DNA of 6,079 nucleotides from positions 1 through 6,079 of the forward strand of contig DOOY01000119.1 of NCBI GenBank assembly GCA_003514765.1. Direction: 5' to 3'. The position numbers and the translations under genes are program-made. The notes under the pieces are model-generated. The model made no database searches, was not told where the DNA came from, and saw nothing but the letters and a program-made list of their open reading frames with translations. Below are positions 1 through 6,079 of this stretch, one piece after another. The number at the start of each line of letters is the position of its first letter. Position 1 is the stretch's first letter. The DNA is from Nitrosomonas sp. (lineage in GTDB: Bacteria; Pseudomonadota; Gammaproteobacteria; Burkholderiales; Nitrosomonadaceae).

Positions 1-898
1 CCGTCTGGTTAAAAATCTCCTGCATGCCGGTCGGGCTGGTGACGTTGATTTCGGTGAGATAGTCACCGATGACATCGAGGCCGACAAGCGTTAAGCCCTG
101 TCTGGCTAATTCCGGCCCGAGGGTTTCGGCGATTTGTTGATCATGCGCAGATAGGGGTTGGGCGACAGCGGTGCCGCCGGTATTAAGGTTGCCACGCGTT
201 TCGCCGGGTTTGGGAATACGCGCCAGTGCATGTGGTACGGGTTTGCCTGCAATCAACAGGATGCGTTTGTCGCCCTGGGTAATTTCAGGAATATACCGCT
301 GCACCATAATGGTGCGCGTGCCATAGTGCGTCATGGTTTCGAGGATGACGTTGATATTATGGTCAGTTTCGTGCACGCGAAAAATACTCGCTCCCCCCAT
401 GCTGTCGAGCGGTTTTAAAATAATATCTTTATGCTCCTGTAAAAAAGCAATAATCAGGGATTCCTGCCGGGTGACCAGTGTCGGGGGAATAAACTGCGGG
501 AATTTGGCAATAGCCAGTTTTTCATTAAAATCGCGGATACCGCGCGGACTGTTGATAATATGCGCACCCTGCTTCTCCGCCAGTTCCAGCAGATAGGTGC
601 TATACACATACTCCATGTTAAACGGCGGGTCTTTGCGCATCAAAACCGCATCAAACTGATGTAGCGGCATGGCGGTTTTTTCGCCGGTCTGATACCAGCA
701 CTCCCCCTGCGCAACTTCTTCTATAATACGCAAAGTACGCGCAAAACTGACCACGCCACCGCCCTGCCAGATAATATCTTCCTGATGAATAATAAAAACC
801 TGATGGTTACGTGCAACAGCCTCGCGCATCATGGCATAACTGGAATCCTTATGCGTTTTGATGGTTTCGAGCTGGTCGAGTATGAAAGCCAGTTTCAT
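1..898 (-). CDS. gshB: Glutathione synthetase, C-terminus cut by window edge
   Basis: Cytoplasmic ATP-grasp ligase that joins glycine to gamma-glutamylcysteine, the second step of glutathione synthesis. The frame gives 299 residues from an ATG at 896-898 and runs off the left edge without a stop. The E. coli enzyme is about 316 residues, so roughly 20 are missing. Visible family motifs are KDSSYAMM near residue 17, LMRKDPPF at 86-93, RDFNEKLAIAKF at 122-133, the ATP-grasp segment ILKPLDSMGGASIFRV at 160-175, GDKRILL at 209-215, ARIPKPGETRGNLNTGG at 226-242, and the metal-binding end DVIGDYLTEINVTSPTG at 275-291. The start matches the family N-terminus (MKLAFILDQLE). No clear Shine-Dalgarno precedes it, so translation may be coupled to gshA, whose stop lies 30 bases upstream. 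The assignment is secure. Confidence 0.96.
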   Translation of the reverse strand, partial: MKLAFILDQLETIKTHKDSSYAMMREAVARNHQVFIIHQEDIIWQGGGVVSFARTLRIIEEVAQGECWYQTGEKTAMPLHQFDAVLMRKDPPFNMEYVYSTYLLELAEKQGAHIINSPRGIRDFNEKLAIAKFPQFIPPTLVTRQESLIIAFLQEHKDIILKPLDSMGGASIFRVHETDHNINVILETMTHYGTRTIMVQRYIPEITQGDKRILLIAGKPVPHALARIPKPGETRGNLNTGGTAVAQPLSAHDQQIAETLGPELARQGLTLVGLDVIGDYLTEINVTSPTGMQEIFNQT

Positions 899-928
899 GG
901 CAAAGCGAATGTCAAATCCAGTGCTGAA

Positions 929-2203
929 TCAATGAATTGTTTGTTGCAGTTCCAAAGCGGCTGCCAGTAGAGCCAGCCTTGCCACCACACCGTAGGCATA
1001 ATAACGATTGGGCATCAGGCCTTGTTGCTTTGCGTAGTTGGGCAGCAAACAATCGGGTTCGAATGAGAGCGGCACAAAATGCATACCGGGCGCATTCAGA
1101 TTTTCATCAATACCTCGACCGGTATGTACGCGGTAGAATCCGCCAACGACAAAATGATCGATCATGTAAATAACCGGCTCGGCAACCGCCTGATTGATAT
1201 TTTCAAAGGTATAGACGCCCTCTTGCACCAGTACATTAGTGACAGACATGCCTTCTTTGACAACCGCCATTTTATTGCGCTGTTTTCGATTCAACTGATA
1301 TACTTCGGCACCGTCCTTGACGGTCATGATACCCATACCATAAGTACCGGAATCGGCCTTTACAATCACAAAAGGATCTTCCTTGACGCTGTATTCCCGG
1401 TATTTCTCGCGAATAACGCCCAGAATCTTATTCGTCGAATTGGCAACGCAATCTTCACCTTTCTTCTCACGGAAATTGATTTTTCCACAAGAAGCAAAAT
1501 AAGGGTTAATCAGCCAGGGGTCAATGTCAATCAGACGGGCGAATTCGTCGGCTATTGTGTTGTATGCTTTGAAATGTTCCGATTTACGTCTTGTTGCCCA
1601 GCCAGCATGTAGCGGCGGCAGAATTGCCTGATCCAGATTTTGTAGAATTTCCGGAATACCGTTCGACAGATCGTTGTTCAACAAAACCGCACAGGGATCG
1701 AAATCCTCCACACCGAGTTTATTATTTTTCCGGATAATGGGTTCCAATGTAATTGACTGACCGTCAGGCAAATTAAAAATTGTTGCAGTTTTGATTTCAG
1801 GCAATAAAGTACCGATACGCACATACAATCCCGCGTGCTGCATAATGGTTTGTATGGACGCAATATTTTGCAGGTAAAATGTATTACGTGTGTGATTTTC
1901 CGGAATCAGGAGCACGCTGTGCGCATCAGGGCAAATTTTTTCAACAGCGGTCATGACAGCCTGCACACAGAGTGGAATAAATTCCGGATTCAGATTGTTA
2001 AAGCCGCCGGGGAAAAGGTTGGTATCAACAGGTGCGAGTTTAAAGCCACTGTTACGCAAATCGACCGAACAATAAAAGGGAACGCCATATTCGCGCCACT
2101 TGCCACGCAGCCAATGTTCAATTAACGGTTTTGCGCTGTAGATTCGGTTTTCCAGATCAAGAATTGGCCCGTGCAGGGCAGTCGATAGATGGGGTACAGG
2201 CAT
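929..2203 (-). CDS. gshA: Glutamate-cysteine ligase, T. ferrooxidans-type GshA
   Basis: ATP-dependent ligase forming gamma-glutamylcysteine from glutamate and cysteine, the committed step of glutathione synthesis, in the cytoplasm. The 424-residue product matches the proteobacterial family first described from Acidithiobacillus ferrooxidans (TIGR02049), which differs from the roughly 520-residue E. coli GshA. Recognisable blocks are VDLRNSGFKLAPVDTNLFPG at 47-66, LIPENHTRNTFY at 99-110, HAGWATRRKSEHFKAYN at 199-215, VKADSGTYGMGIMTV at 281-295 (glycine-rich, probably nucleotide-binding), and EPVIYMIDHFVVGGFYRVH at 342-360. Length is normal for the family. The ATG at 2201-2203 is chosen because the sequence matches the family from the first residues (PHLSTALHGPILDLE) and an in-frame TGA sits two codons upstream. 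The ribosome site is weak (a GAG very close to the ATG). It is the first gene of a gshA-gshB unit. Confidence 0.95.
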   Translation of the reverse strand: MPVPHLSTALHGPILDLENRIYSAKPLIEHWLRGKWREYGVPFYCSVDLRNSGFKLAPVDTNLFPGGFNNLNPEFIPLCVQAVMTAVEKICPDAHSVLLIPENHTRNTFYLQNIASIQTIMQHAGLYVRIGTLLPEIKTATIFNLPDGQSITLEPIIRKNNKLGVEDFDPCAVLLNNDLSNGIPEILQNLDQAILPPLHAGWATRRKSEHFKAYNTIADEFARLIDIDPWLINPYFASCGKINFREKKGEDCVANSTNKILGVIREKYREYSVKEDPFVIVKADSGTYGMGIMTVKDGAEVYQLNRKQRNKMAVVKEGMSVTNVLVQEGVYTFENINQAVAEPVIYMIDHFVVGGFYRVHTGRGIDENLNAPGMHFVPLSFEPDCLLPNYAKQQGLMPNRYYAYGVVARLALLAAALELQQTIH

Positions 2204-2237
2204 TACTCAGCGCTTTTCGGAAGTTTAACGAGATTGT

Positions 2238-2252
2238 CCTGAAAACGTCAGG
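2238..2252 (-). other. Small hairpin at predicted 5' end of gshA mRNA
   Basis: CCTGA (2238-2242) and TCAGG (2248-2252) form a perfect 5-bp stem with a 5-base loop. It lies just downstream of the candidate gshA -10 box, so a transcript starting near 2252 would begin with this stem-loop. Such 5' structures can protect mRNA. The role is inferred, and a stem this short can occur by chance. Confidence 0.3.
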
Positions 2253-2258
2253 GATTGT

Positions 2259-2264
2259 AGTATA
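2259..2264 (-). promoter_or_regulatory. Candidate -10 box of the gshA-gshB promoter
   Basis: Read on the minus strand, the hexamer is TATACT, five of six matches to the sigma-70 TATAAT. It lies 55 bases before the gshA ATG, giving a leader of about 50 bases. No good TTGACA-like -35 box stands at 16-18 bases upstream, so the promoter is either activator-dependent or a chance match. No recognised operator is visible around it. Confidence 0.35.
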
Positions 2265-2361
2265 CATCAAGCATGGAAGGTTGTATTCCAGGACTTTGAA
2301 ATTAACCGGAGTTTATGTTGCTGATAGCCTGGATATAGCAGCACCTTTGTGCATTTCGCAC

Positions 2362-2390
2362 TTGATTCATTGATCGATAACAAATATTTT
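2362..2390 (+). promoter_or_regulatory. Candidate sigma-70 promoter for the Kef-type antiporter
   Basis: TTGATT at 2362-2367 and TATTTT at 2385-2390 are separated by an ideal 17 bases, each matching four of six consensus positions. It points toward the antiporter and would leave a leader of about 125 bases. A TATAAA at 2429-2434 is an alternative -10 but has no matching -35. Together with the opposite-facing gshA box this makes 2204-2523 a divergent promoter region. No other gene is seen in it. Confidence 0.35.
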
Positions 2391-2485
2391 AAGCAACATA
2401 CGTGGAAATATATGCACCCCTTTATCCGTATAAAAACCGATCATAAATAAAAAATAATGCTGATCATTGTTTTCCAAATTCTGCC

Positions 2486-2507
2486 AAAAATTTTCCCAGG
2501 AATTTTT
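2486..2507 (+). other. AT-rich stem-loop in the antiporter leader
   Basis: AAAAATT (2486-2492) and AATTTTT (2501-2507) form a 7-bp A-U stem around an 8-base loop, with two further G-U pairs possible inside. It ends 16 bases before the ATG. The only purine-rich ribosome-site candidate (AGGA, 2498-2501) falls in its loop and 3' arm, about 22 bases from the start codon, which is too far for normal use. It is weak and possibly just AT-richness. Confidence 0.2.
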
Positions 2508-2523
2508 ATTCAAGATTAACTAT

Positions 2524-4506
2524 ATGACAAATCCCCTGCAGCCTATTCTCATTTTACTGGCGATTGCTGTAATCGCGGTCGTTATTTTTCGCTTGCTGCG
2601 TTTGCCGCCTATGCTGGGTTATCTGTTAGCAGGCGTCATTATCGGCCCGCATGCGCTGGGATGGGTGCCAGAAACGGAGGAAACACGTCATCTTGCTGAA
2701 TTCGGAGTGGTTTTTTTAATGTTTAGCATCGGCCTTGAATTCAGCCTGTCAAAACTGGTCACCATGAAACGCATTGTATTTGGTTTTGGCACCTCACAAG
2801 TCGTGATCAGCATCTTGTTCGTCATGATAATCACCTGGTTTCTGGATATGGACTGGCGAGTCGGGCTTGCCTTGGGTGGGGCGCTGGCGATGTCATCAAC
2901 GGCTATTGTCATTAAAATGCTGTCCGAGCGCCTTGAACTCAATACGCCGTATGGCCGGCAAGTAATTGGTGTTTTATTGTTTCAGGATCTGGCCGTCATT
3001 CCCTTGTTAATCATTATGCCTGCACTCGCAACCACGGTCGATAGCGAAACGGTTGATTACGGCCCAATGTTTGCAATTGCGGCTTTGAAAGCAATAGTGC
3101 TGCTGGCCCTGATTTTATCTTTTGGACAACGGCTCATGCGTTCCTGGTTTCATGTAGTGGCACGTCAGCGATCATCTGAATTGTTTGTATTGAATGTATT
3201 GTTTATCACACTGGGACTCGCATGGCTGACTGAATTGGCAGGACTGTCACTGGCACTCGGCGCTTTTCTCGCGGGCATGTTGATTTCTGAAACGGAGTAT
3301 CGTTATCAGGTCGAGGATGACATTAAACCTTTTCGCGATATTCTTTTGGGATTGTTTTTTATTACCATCGGTATGTTACTGGATATTCAGGTGGTGATTG
3401 AAAATTTCCTGTGGGTGGCAATTATATTGACAGCATTGATTTTAGTGAAAATAGTGTTGATTACCGGACTTTCCCGTCTGTTTGGAGCGGAATCCAACAT
3501 TGCAATCAGAACAGGCATGAATCTGGCGCAAGGGGGCGAATTTGGTTTTGTATTACTGGCGCAGGCGGGCAGCAGTGGTCTAATTGAAAACGCCGTTTTG
3601 CAGCCCATTCTCGCTGCCGTGGTACTGTCCATGTTTCTGGCGCCCTTTATCATTGAATATAGTGAACCGATGACACAGCGGCTATATACTGCAGAATGGC
3701 TGCAGCGTTCGATGCAAATTACATCCATCGCTGCGCAAACCATTGCGGAACAAAATCATGTCATCATATGCGGCTATGGACGCAGCGGTCAGAACCTGTC
3801 GCGCATTCTGGAGCAAGAATCCATCCCTTTTATTGCACTGGATCTCGATCCACAGCGTATTCATGAAGCCAGAATCGCCGGCGAATCGGTCATGTATGGT
3901 GATGCGGCACGTAAAGAAGTGCTGATTGCCGCCGGTATGCTGCGTGCAAAAGTACTGGTTGTCAGTTATTCGGATACCGTTTCTGCGCTCAAAATTCTGA
4001 ACCATGTCCGTACACTGCGGCCTGAACTGACAGTCGTTGTGCGTACACGGGATGACTCGGACATTGATTTGTTAAAAGAGGCCGGCGCAACCGAAGTGGT
4101 GGCAGAAGTAATGGAAGGCAGTTTGATGCTGGCTTCACACGCATTGATGTTTATGAATATTTCAACGGGGCACATTTTAAGACGTATTCGACAAACACGC
4201 GAACAACGATACAGTCTTTTCCGCGGGTTTTATTTTGGTGTCACCGATGAAAGCGAAGAAGGTAACGAAAGGTTATTACCCCGCCTGCTGACAATCACTA
4301 TTCTGCCCGGCGCAGCATCTGTCAATAAAACCCTTGGCGAAATCAATCTGGCAGAGTTATCCGTAGAAGTCACTGCAGTCCGCAGACGCAATATCCGGGG
4401 TTCATTACCTTCAGAAGAAACCCGGCTGGAAGCGGGTGATGTTGTCGTGCTCCGGGGTACTCAGGAAAACCTGGCTGCGGCTGAAATCCGGCTGATGCAA
4501 GGATGA
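2524..4506 (+). CDS. Kef-type CPA2 cation:proton antiporter with RCK domains
   Basis: Inner-membrane monovalent cation (probably K+):proton antiporter of the CPA2/Kef family. In the 660-residue product, residues 6-378 hold about 12 membrane segments. They include LGYLLAGVIIGPHALGW at 31-47, AEFGVVFLMFSIGLEF at 58-73, the core helix LLFQDLAVIP at 151-160 with the conserved Asp155, and AQGGEFGFVLL at 335-345. TEYRYQVEDDIKPF at 257-270 corresponds to the acidic regulatory loop of KefC (HALESDIE). An RCK_N (TrkA-N) Rossmann domain follows from 411 (GYGRSGQ at 417-423, Asp440 at the end of the second strand), then an RCK_C (TrkA-C) domain at about 588-658, which E. coli KefB/KefC lack. The ATG at 2524 is preferred over an in-frame TTG at 2467 because family members begin just before the first helix; neither has a good ribosome site. 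Gating by glutathione is plausible from the divergent gshAB but not shown. It resembles KefB/YbaL-like proteins, and the exact ion is unknown. Confidence 0.9.
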   Translation: MTNPLQPILILLAIAVIAVVIFRLLRLPPMLGYLLAGVIIGPHALGWVPETEETRHLAEFGVVFLMFSIGLEFSLSKLVTMKRIVFGFGTSQVVISILFVMIITWFLDMDWRVGLALGGALAMSSTAIVIKMLSERLELNTPYGRQVIGVLLFQDLAVIPLLIIMPALATTVDSETVDYGPMFAIAALKAIVLLALILSFGQRLMRSWFHVVARQRSSELFVLNVLFITLGLAWLTELAGLSLALGAFLAGMLISETEYRYQVEDDIKPFRDILLGLFFITIGMLLDIQVVIENFLWVAIILTALILVKIVLITGLSRLFGAESNIAIRTGMNLAQGGEFGFVLLAQAGSSGLIENAVLQPILAAVVLSMFLAPFIIEYSEPMTQRLYTAEWLQRSMQITSIAAQTIAEQNHVIICGYGRSGQNLSRILEQESIPFIALDLDPQRIHEARIAGESVMYGDAARKEVLIAAGMLRAKVLVVSYSDTVSALKILNHVRTLRPELTVVVRTRDDSDIDLLKEAGATEVVAEVMEGSLMLASHALMFMNISTGHILRRIRQTREQRYSLFRGFYFGVTDESEEGNERLLPRLLTITILPGAASVNKTLGEINLAELSVEVTAVRRRNIRGSLPSEETRLEAGDVVVLRGTQENLAAAEIRLMQG

Positions 4507-4558
4507 TGTTGCAGGAAACTTTTTAGAACGTTACCGACATGAACACTGTCCAATTTTT

Positions 4559-4622
4559 AACCATTACTTTTCTGCAGTAAGAAAAGCTGCTTGCTGCAGC
4601 GAATAACTTTCAAGTAATGGTT
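4559..4622. repeat. 64-base inverted repeat after the antiporter gene
   Basis: AACCATTACTT (4559-4569) and AAGTAATGGTT (4612-4622) are perfect 11-bp complements around 42 bases. Inside are two CTGCAG palindromes (4572-4577 and 4594-4599) that can pair with each other, or alternatively a GCTGC/GCAGC hairpin at 4586-4600. The element starts 53 bases after the antiporter stop. No T-run follows on either strand, so it is not a standard terminator, and no target-site duplication is evident. It could be a 3' mRNA-stabilising structure, a cruciform, or a small dispersed repeat. Confidence 0.55.
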
Positions 4623-4644
4623 CTCAAGAGACCATGATGTCAAC

Positions 4645-4797
4645 ATGCCTATTTTTAAGGCTTTTTTCGGTTTTATTAACCGTTCAGACATGGACAGTTT
4701 CGCAGCTAAAGTGTATAGTCTGCGTTCCGCCCTTTGCTCTTTTGAAAAAGGGAAGGTGTCGCATTGTAGCAAGCACATTGATATTCAATTTCAATAA
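4645..4797 (+). CDS. Possible small ORF, 50 residues, function unknown
   Basis: An ATG at 4645 opens a 50-codon frame ending in TAA at 4795-4797. The product begins MPIFKAFFGFINRSDMDSF, an aromatic amphipathic start followed by a polar stretch, and contains two cysteines and two histidines near the end (SHCSKHIDI). Codons are ordinary for the window (both Arg codons are CGT). The only ribosome-site candidate is a weak GAGA about 13 bases upstream. The 3' end overlaps the candidate nirK promoter, and the start overlaps a terminator-like hairpin. I do not recognise the protein. It may be a real small gene, the remnant of a longer one, or chance. Confidence 0.27.
   Translation: MPIFKAFFGFINRSDMDSFAAKVYSLRSALCSFEKGKVSHCSKHIDIQFQ
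4647..4667 (+). terminator. Weak terminator-like hairpin downstream of the antiporter
   Basis: GCCT (4647-4650) and AGGC (4658-4661) form a 4-bp stem with a 7-base loop, followed directly by six T (4662-4667). It is the only intrinsic-terminator-like site after the antiporter stop, about 140 bases downstream. The stem is short, so efficiency would be low. It conflicts with reading 4645-4797 as a gene. Confidence 0.25.
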
Positions 4798-4809
4798 ATA
4801 GCTACAATG
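4762..4809. promoter_or_regulatory. Inverted repeat spanning the nirK promoter, candidate operator
   Basis: CATTGTAGC (4762-4770) and GCTACAATG (4801-4809) are perfect 9-bp complements around 30 bases. Nested on nearly the same centre are ATTGA (4777-4781) and TCAAT (4791-4795), and TTCAAT is repeated in tandem at 4784-4795. The right arm contains the candidate -10 box and the inner arm overlaps the candidate -35. This fits an operator for a dimeric or tetrameric regulator of nirK. It does not match the FNR/NNR spacing (TTGAT-N4-ATCAA), nor an NsrR-type site that I can recognise. Confidence 0.45.
4778..4808 (+). promoter_or_regulatory. Candidate sigma-70 promoter of nirK
   Basis: TTGATA at 4778-4783 (five of six matches to TTGACA) and TACAAT at 4803-4808 (five of six to TATAAT) are spaced by 19 bases, longer than the ideal 17. 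Long spacing is typical of promoters that need an activator to twist the DNA. The start point would be near 4815, giving a leader of about 60 bases. Both boxes lie within the nested inverted repeat. Confidence 0.4.
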
Positions 4810-4864
4810 AATGATAAGAAGAGAAGGCGTAATTAATTATTAAGCGCAAAAATTTATCTTTTAT

Positions 4865-4870
4865 GGAGGA
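4865..4870 (+). promoter_or_regulatory. Strong Shine-Dalgarno deciding the nirK start
   Basis: GGAGGA sits four bases before the ATG at 4875. An in-frame ATG at 4863 overlaps this site and has no ribosome site of its own, so 4875 is the start. This choice also gives a clean signal peptide beginning MIKAVQ. Confidence 0.85.
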
Positions 4871-4874
4871 AGAT

Positions 4875-5978
4875 ATGATTAAAGCTGTTCAGGCAGTTGT
4901 TGGACTGGGATTGTTATGTTTTGCAGCTACGCAAGTTGCAGTAGCCGCTACAGACATCTCAAAATTACCACGTGTGAAGCAAGAGCTGGTGGCTCCACCT
5001 GCAGTACCTAAACACGACCAGGTTGCTAAAGGCGGACCAAAAGTTGTTCAAGTGCGTATGGAAACAGTTGAGAAACTTGTTGAAGTTGCACCGGGCGCAA
5101 AAGTTTGGGCGCTGACTTTTAACGGTACCGTTCCAGGCCCGCTGATTGTTGTACATGAAGGTGACTATGTTGAATTAACACTTTCTAACCCTAAAGAAAG
5201 CACGCTGGCGCATAACGTCGATTTCCATGCTGCAACTGGCGCATTAGGTGGCGCTGGTTTGACACTGGTTCAACCCGGTGAAGAGGTTGTTATACGTTGG
5301 AAAGCCGTGAAACCCGGTGTATTCGTATATCACTGCGCACCCGGTGGCACGATGATTCCTTTCCACGTCATTTCTGGCATGAACGGCGCCATTATGGTTC
5401 TGCCGCGTGACGGCCTGAAAGACGCAGAGGGCAAACCATATCGCTATGACCGTGCTTTCTATATCGGCGAGCAGGATTTCTATCTGCCACAAGACGACAA
5501 AGGCAACTTTAAAGAATATGCTTCACCTGCAGCTGGCATGCATGAAATGCTCGAATTGTCTAAAGGTTTGGTTCCAACTCATGTTGTATTCAATGGCGCC
5601 GTTGGCGCAATCACCGGTGACAATGCACTCTCAGCCAAGGTTGGTGAAAAAGTGTTGTTTGTTCACTCACAAGCAAACCGTGATTCACGTCCGCATTTGA
5701 TTGGTGGCCATGCCGACCTGTATTGGGTAGGCGGTTCATTCAGCGACAAGCCTCTGACAAGCCAGGAAACATGGTGGATACCAGGCGGTACAGCAGTCGC
5801 TGCAGCCTATGAATTTCATCAACCCGGTCTGTATGTATACCTCAGTCATAACCTGATTGAAGCGGTGTTACTTGGCGCTGCATTGCATATGAACGTTGAC
5901 GGTGAGTGGAACGACGACTTGATGACACAAATCAAAGCACCTGATAGTTACGATGCTAAAGCAGCTATGGATCACTAA
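4875..5978 (+). CDS. nirK: Periplasmic copper-containing nitrite reductase NirK
   Basis: Reduces nitrite to nitric oxide in the periplasm, as a homotrimer in this family. The product has 367 residues. A signal peptide ([10 protein letters not shown], then a hydrophobic stretch) ends near AVA-A at 22-25. Two cupredoxin domains follow. By alignment to Alcaligenes/Achromobacter NirK, the type 1 copper ligands are His113, Cys154, His164 and Met169, and the type 2 ligands are His118, His153 and His325. The catalytic pair is Asp116 and His274, with Ile276 at the substrate pocket. All key residues are present. [12 protein letters not shown] has one residue more between Cys and His than class I enzymes (HCAPEGMVPWH), as in class II enzymes of the Rhodobacter type. 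Phe163 replaces the usual Trp before His164, and GGHAD replaces the common GGHGD. No c-type haem motif or C-terminal fusion is seen. Promoter and terminator suggest a single-gene unit. Confidence 0.96.
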   Translation: MIKAVQAVVGLGLLCFAATQVAVAATDISKLPRVKQELVAPPAVPKHDQVAKGGPKVVQVRMETVEKLVEVAPGAKVWALTFNGTVPGPLIVVHEGDYVELTLSNPKESTLAHNVDFHAATGALGGAGLTLVQPGEEVVIRWKAVKPGVFVYHCAPGGTMIPFHVISGMNGAIMVLPRDGLKDAEGKPYRYDRAFYIGEQDFYLPQDDKGNFKEYASPAAGMHEMLELSKGLVPTHVVFNGAVGAITGDNALSAKVGEKVLFVHSQANRDSRPHLIGGHADLYWVGGSFSDKPLTSQETWWIPGGTAVAAAYEFHQPGLYVYLSHNLIEAVLLGAALHMNVDGEWNDDLMTQIKAPDSYDAKAAMDH

Positions 5979-6030
5979 GCACTCAGAAATATGCTATACA
6001 GTATATATTTGCTGAAGTGATTTAATCCGA

Positions 6031-6070
6031 AGACGGCTCCAACCATTTGGTTGGGGCCGTCTTTTTTTTT
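6031..6070 (+). terminator. Strong intrinsic terminator of nirK
   Basis: Bases 6031-6044 pair with 6049-6062 in a 14-bp stem (AGACGGC, one T-G wobble, then CCAACC) with a 4-base ATTT loop. Nine T follow at 6062-6070, then a G and eight more T to the window end. It lies about 50 bases after the nirK stop. There is no T-run on the opposite side, so it works for plus-strand transcription only. Confidence 0.95.
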
Positions 6071-6079
6071 GTTTTTTTT

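Noticed and set aside
1079..1612. A 177-codon plus-strand ORF opposite gshA
   Set aside because: It is fully antisense to the well-conserved gshA frame and matches no family I know. It is a shadow frame.
2349..2361. GTGC/GCAC hairpin in the divergent region
   Set aside because: A stem of only 4 bp with no T-run or other context is expected by chance.
4557..4778. A 73-codon minus-strand ORF in the gap before nirK
   Set aside because: It has no ribosome site, its composition is unlike a known family, and it lies across the inverted repeat and the plus-strand small ORF. It is probably chance.
4778..4795. FNR/NNR-type box near TTGAT upstream of nirK
   Set aside because: The TTGA and TCAA half-sites are spaced by 3 or 9 bases, not the 6 required.
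4863..4874. Earlier in-frame ATG for nirK (adds MEED)
   Set aside because: This ATG overlaps the strong GGAGGA site that serves the ATG at 4875, and the extra acidic residues would spoil the signal peptide start.
4911..4928. Lipoprotein signal at Cys15 of NirK (LLC)
   Set aside because: The residues before Cys (G-L-L) do not fit a lipobox, which needs a small residue just before Cys. A normal signal peptidase site follows at AVA-A.
5987..6010. AT-rich imperfect palindrome between the nirK stop and its terminator
   Set aside because: Only six or seven A-T/G-T pairs form in a very AT-rich stretch, and the strong terminator just downstream explains the region.

Overview
The window carries four protein-coding genes of a Gram-negative, probably betaproteobacterial, organism. 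On the minus strand are a glutathione-biosynthesis pair: gshA (the 'T. ferrooxidans-type' glutamate-cysteine ligase) followed by gshB, which is cut by the left edge. Diverging from them on the plus strand is a Kef-type CPA2 cation:proton antiporter, and further right is a periplasmic copper nitrite reductase, nirK. The moderate GC content, this gshA type next to gshB, and a class II-like NirK in a single-gene unit fit Nitrosomonadales (an ammonia oxidiser or a methylotroph relative). This placement is an inference from gene types, not from a marker gene.

Layout. 1-898 (-): gshB, lacking roughly its last 20 codons. 929-2203 (-): gshA, ending 30 bases before gshB, so the two almost certainly share an mRNA. 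2204-2523: divergent intergenic region with a candidate gshA promoter, a small hairpin at the predicted 5' end of the gshA mRNA, and a candidate promoter for the antiporter. 2524-4506 (+): Kef-type antiporter with membrane exchanger, RCK_N (TrkA-N) and RCK_C (TrkA-C) parts. 4507-4874: a 368-base gap with a 64-base inverted repeat, a possible 50-codon small ORF, a weak terminator-like hairpin, and a second inverted repeat overlapping the best nirK promoter candidate. 4875-5978 (+): nirK with a strong ribosome binding site and a signal peptide. 6031-6070: a strong intrinsic terminator closing nirK.

How the genes may work together. GshA and GshB make glutathione in the cytoplasm. E. coli KefB/KefC are K+ efflux systems held shut by glutathione and opened by glutathione adducts, so a Kef-type antiporter divergent from gshAB suggests a shared response to electrophile or redox stress. 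NirK reduces nitrite to nitric oxide in the periplasm. It has its own promoter and terminator, so it is best treated as an independent unit.

I do not see a new multi-gene system, mobile element, CRISPR array, tRNA or rRNA. The most interesting unexplained signals are non-coding: the inverted repeat on the nirK promoter, the repeat after the antiporter gene, and the gshA/gshB junction where both genes lie in one frame with a single stop between them.
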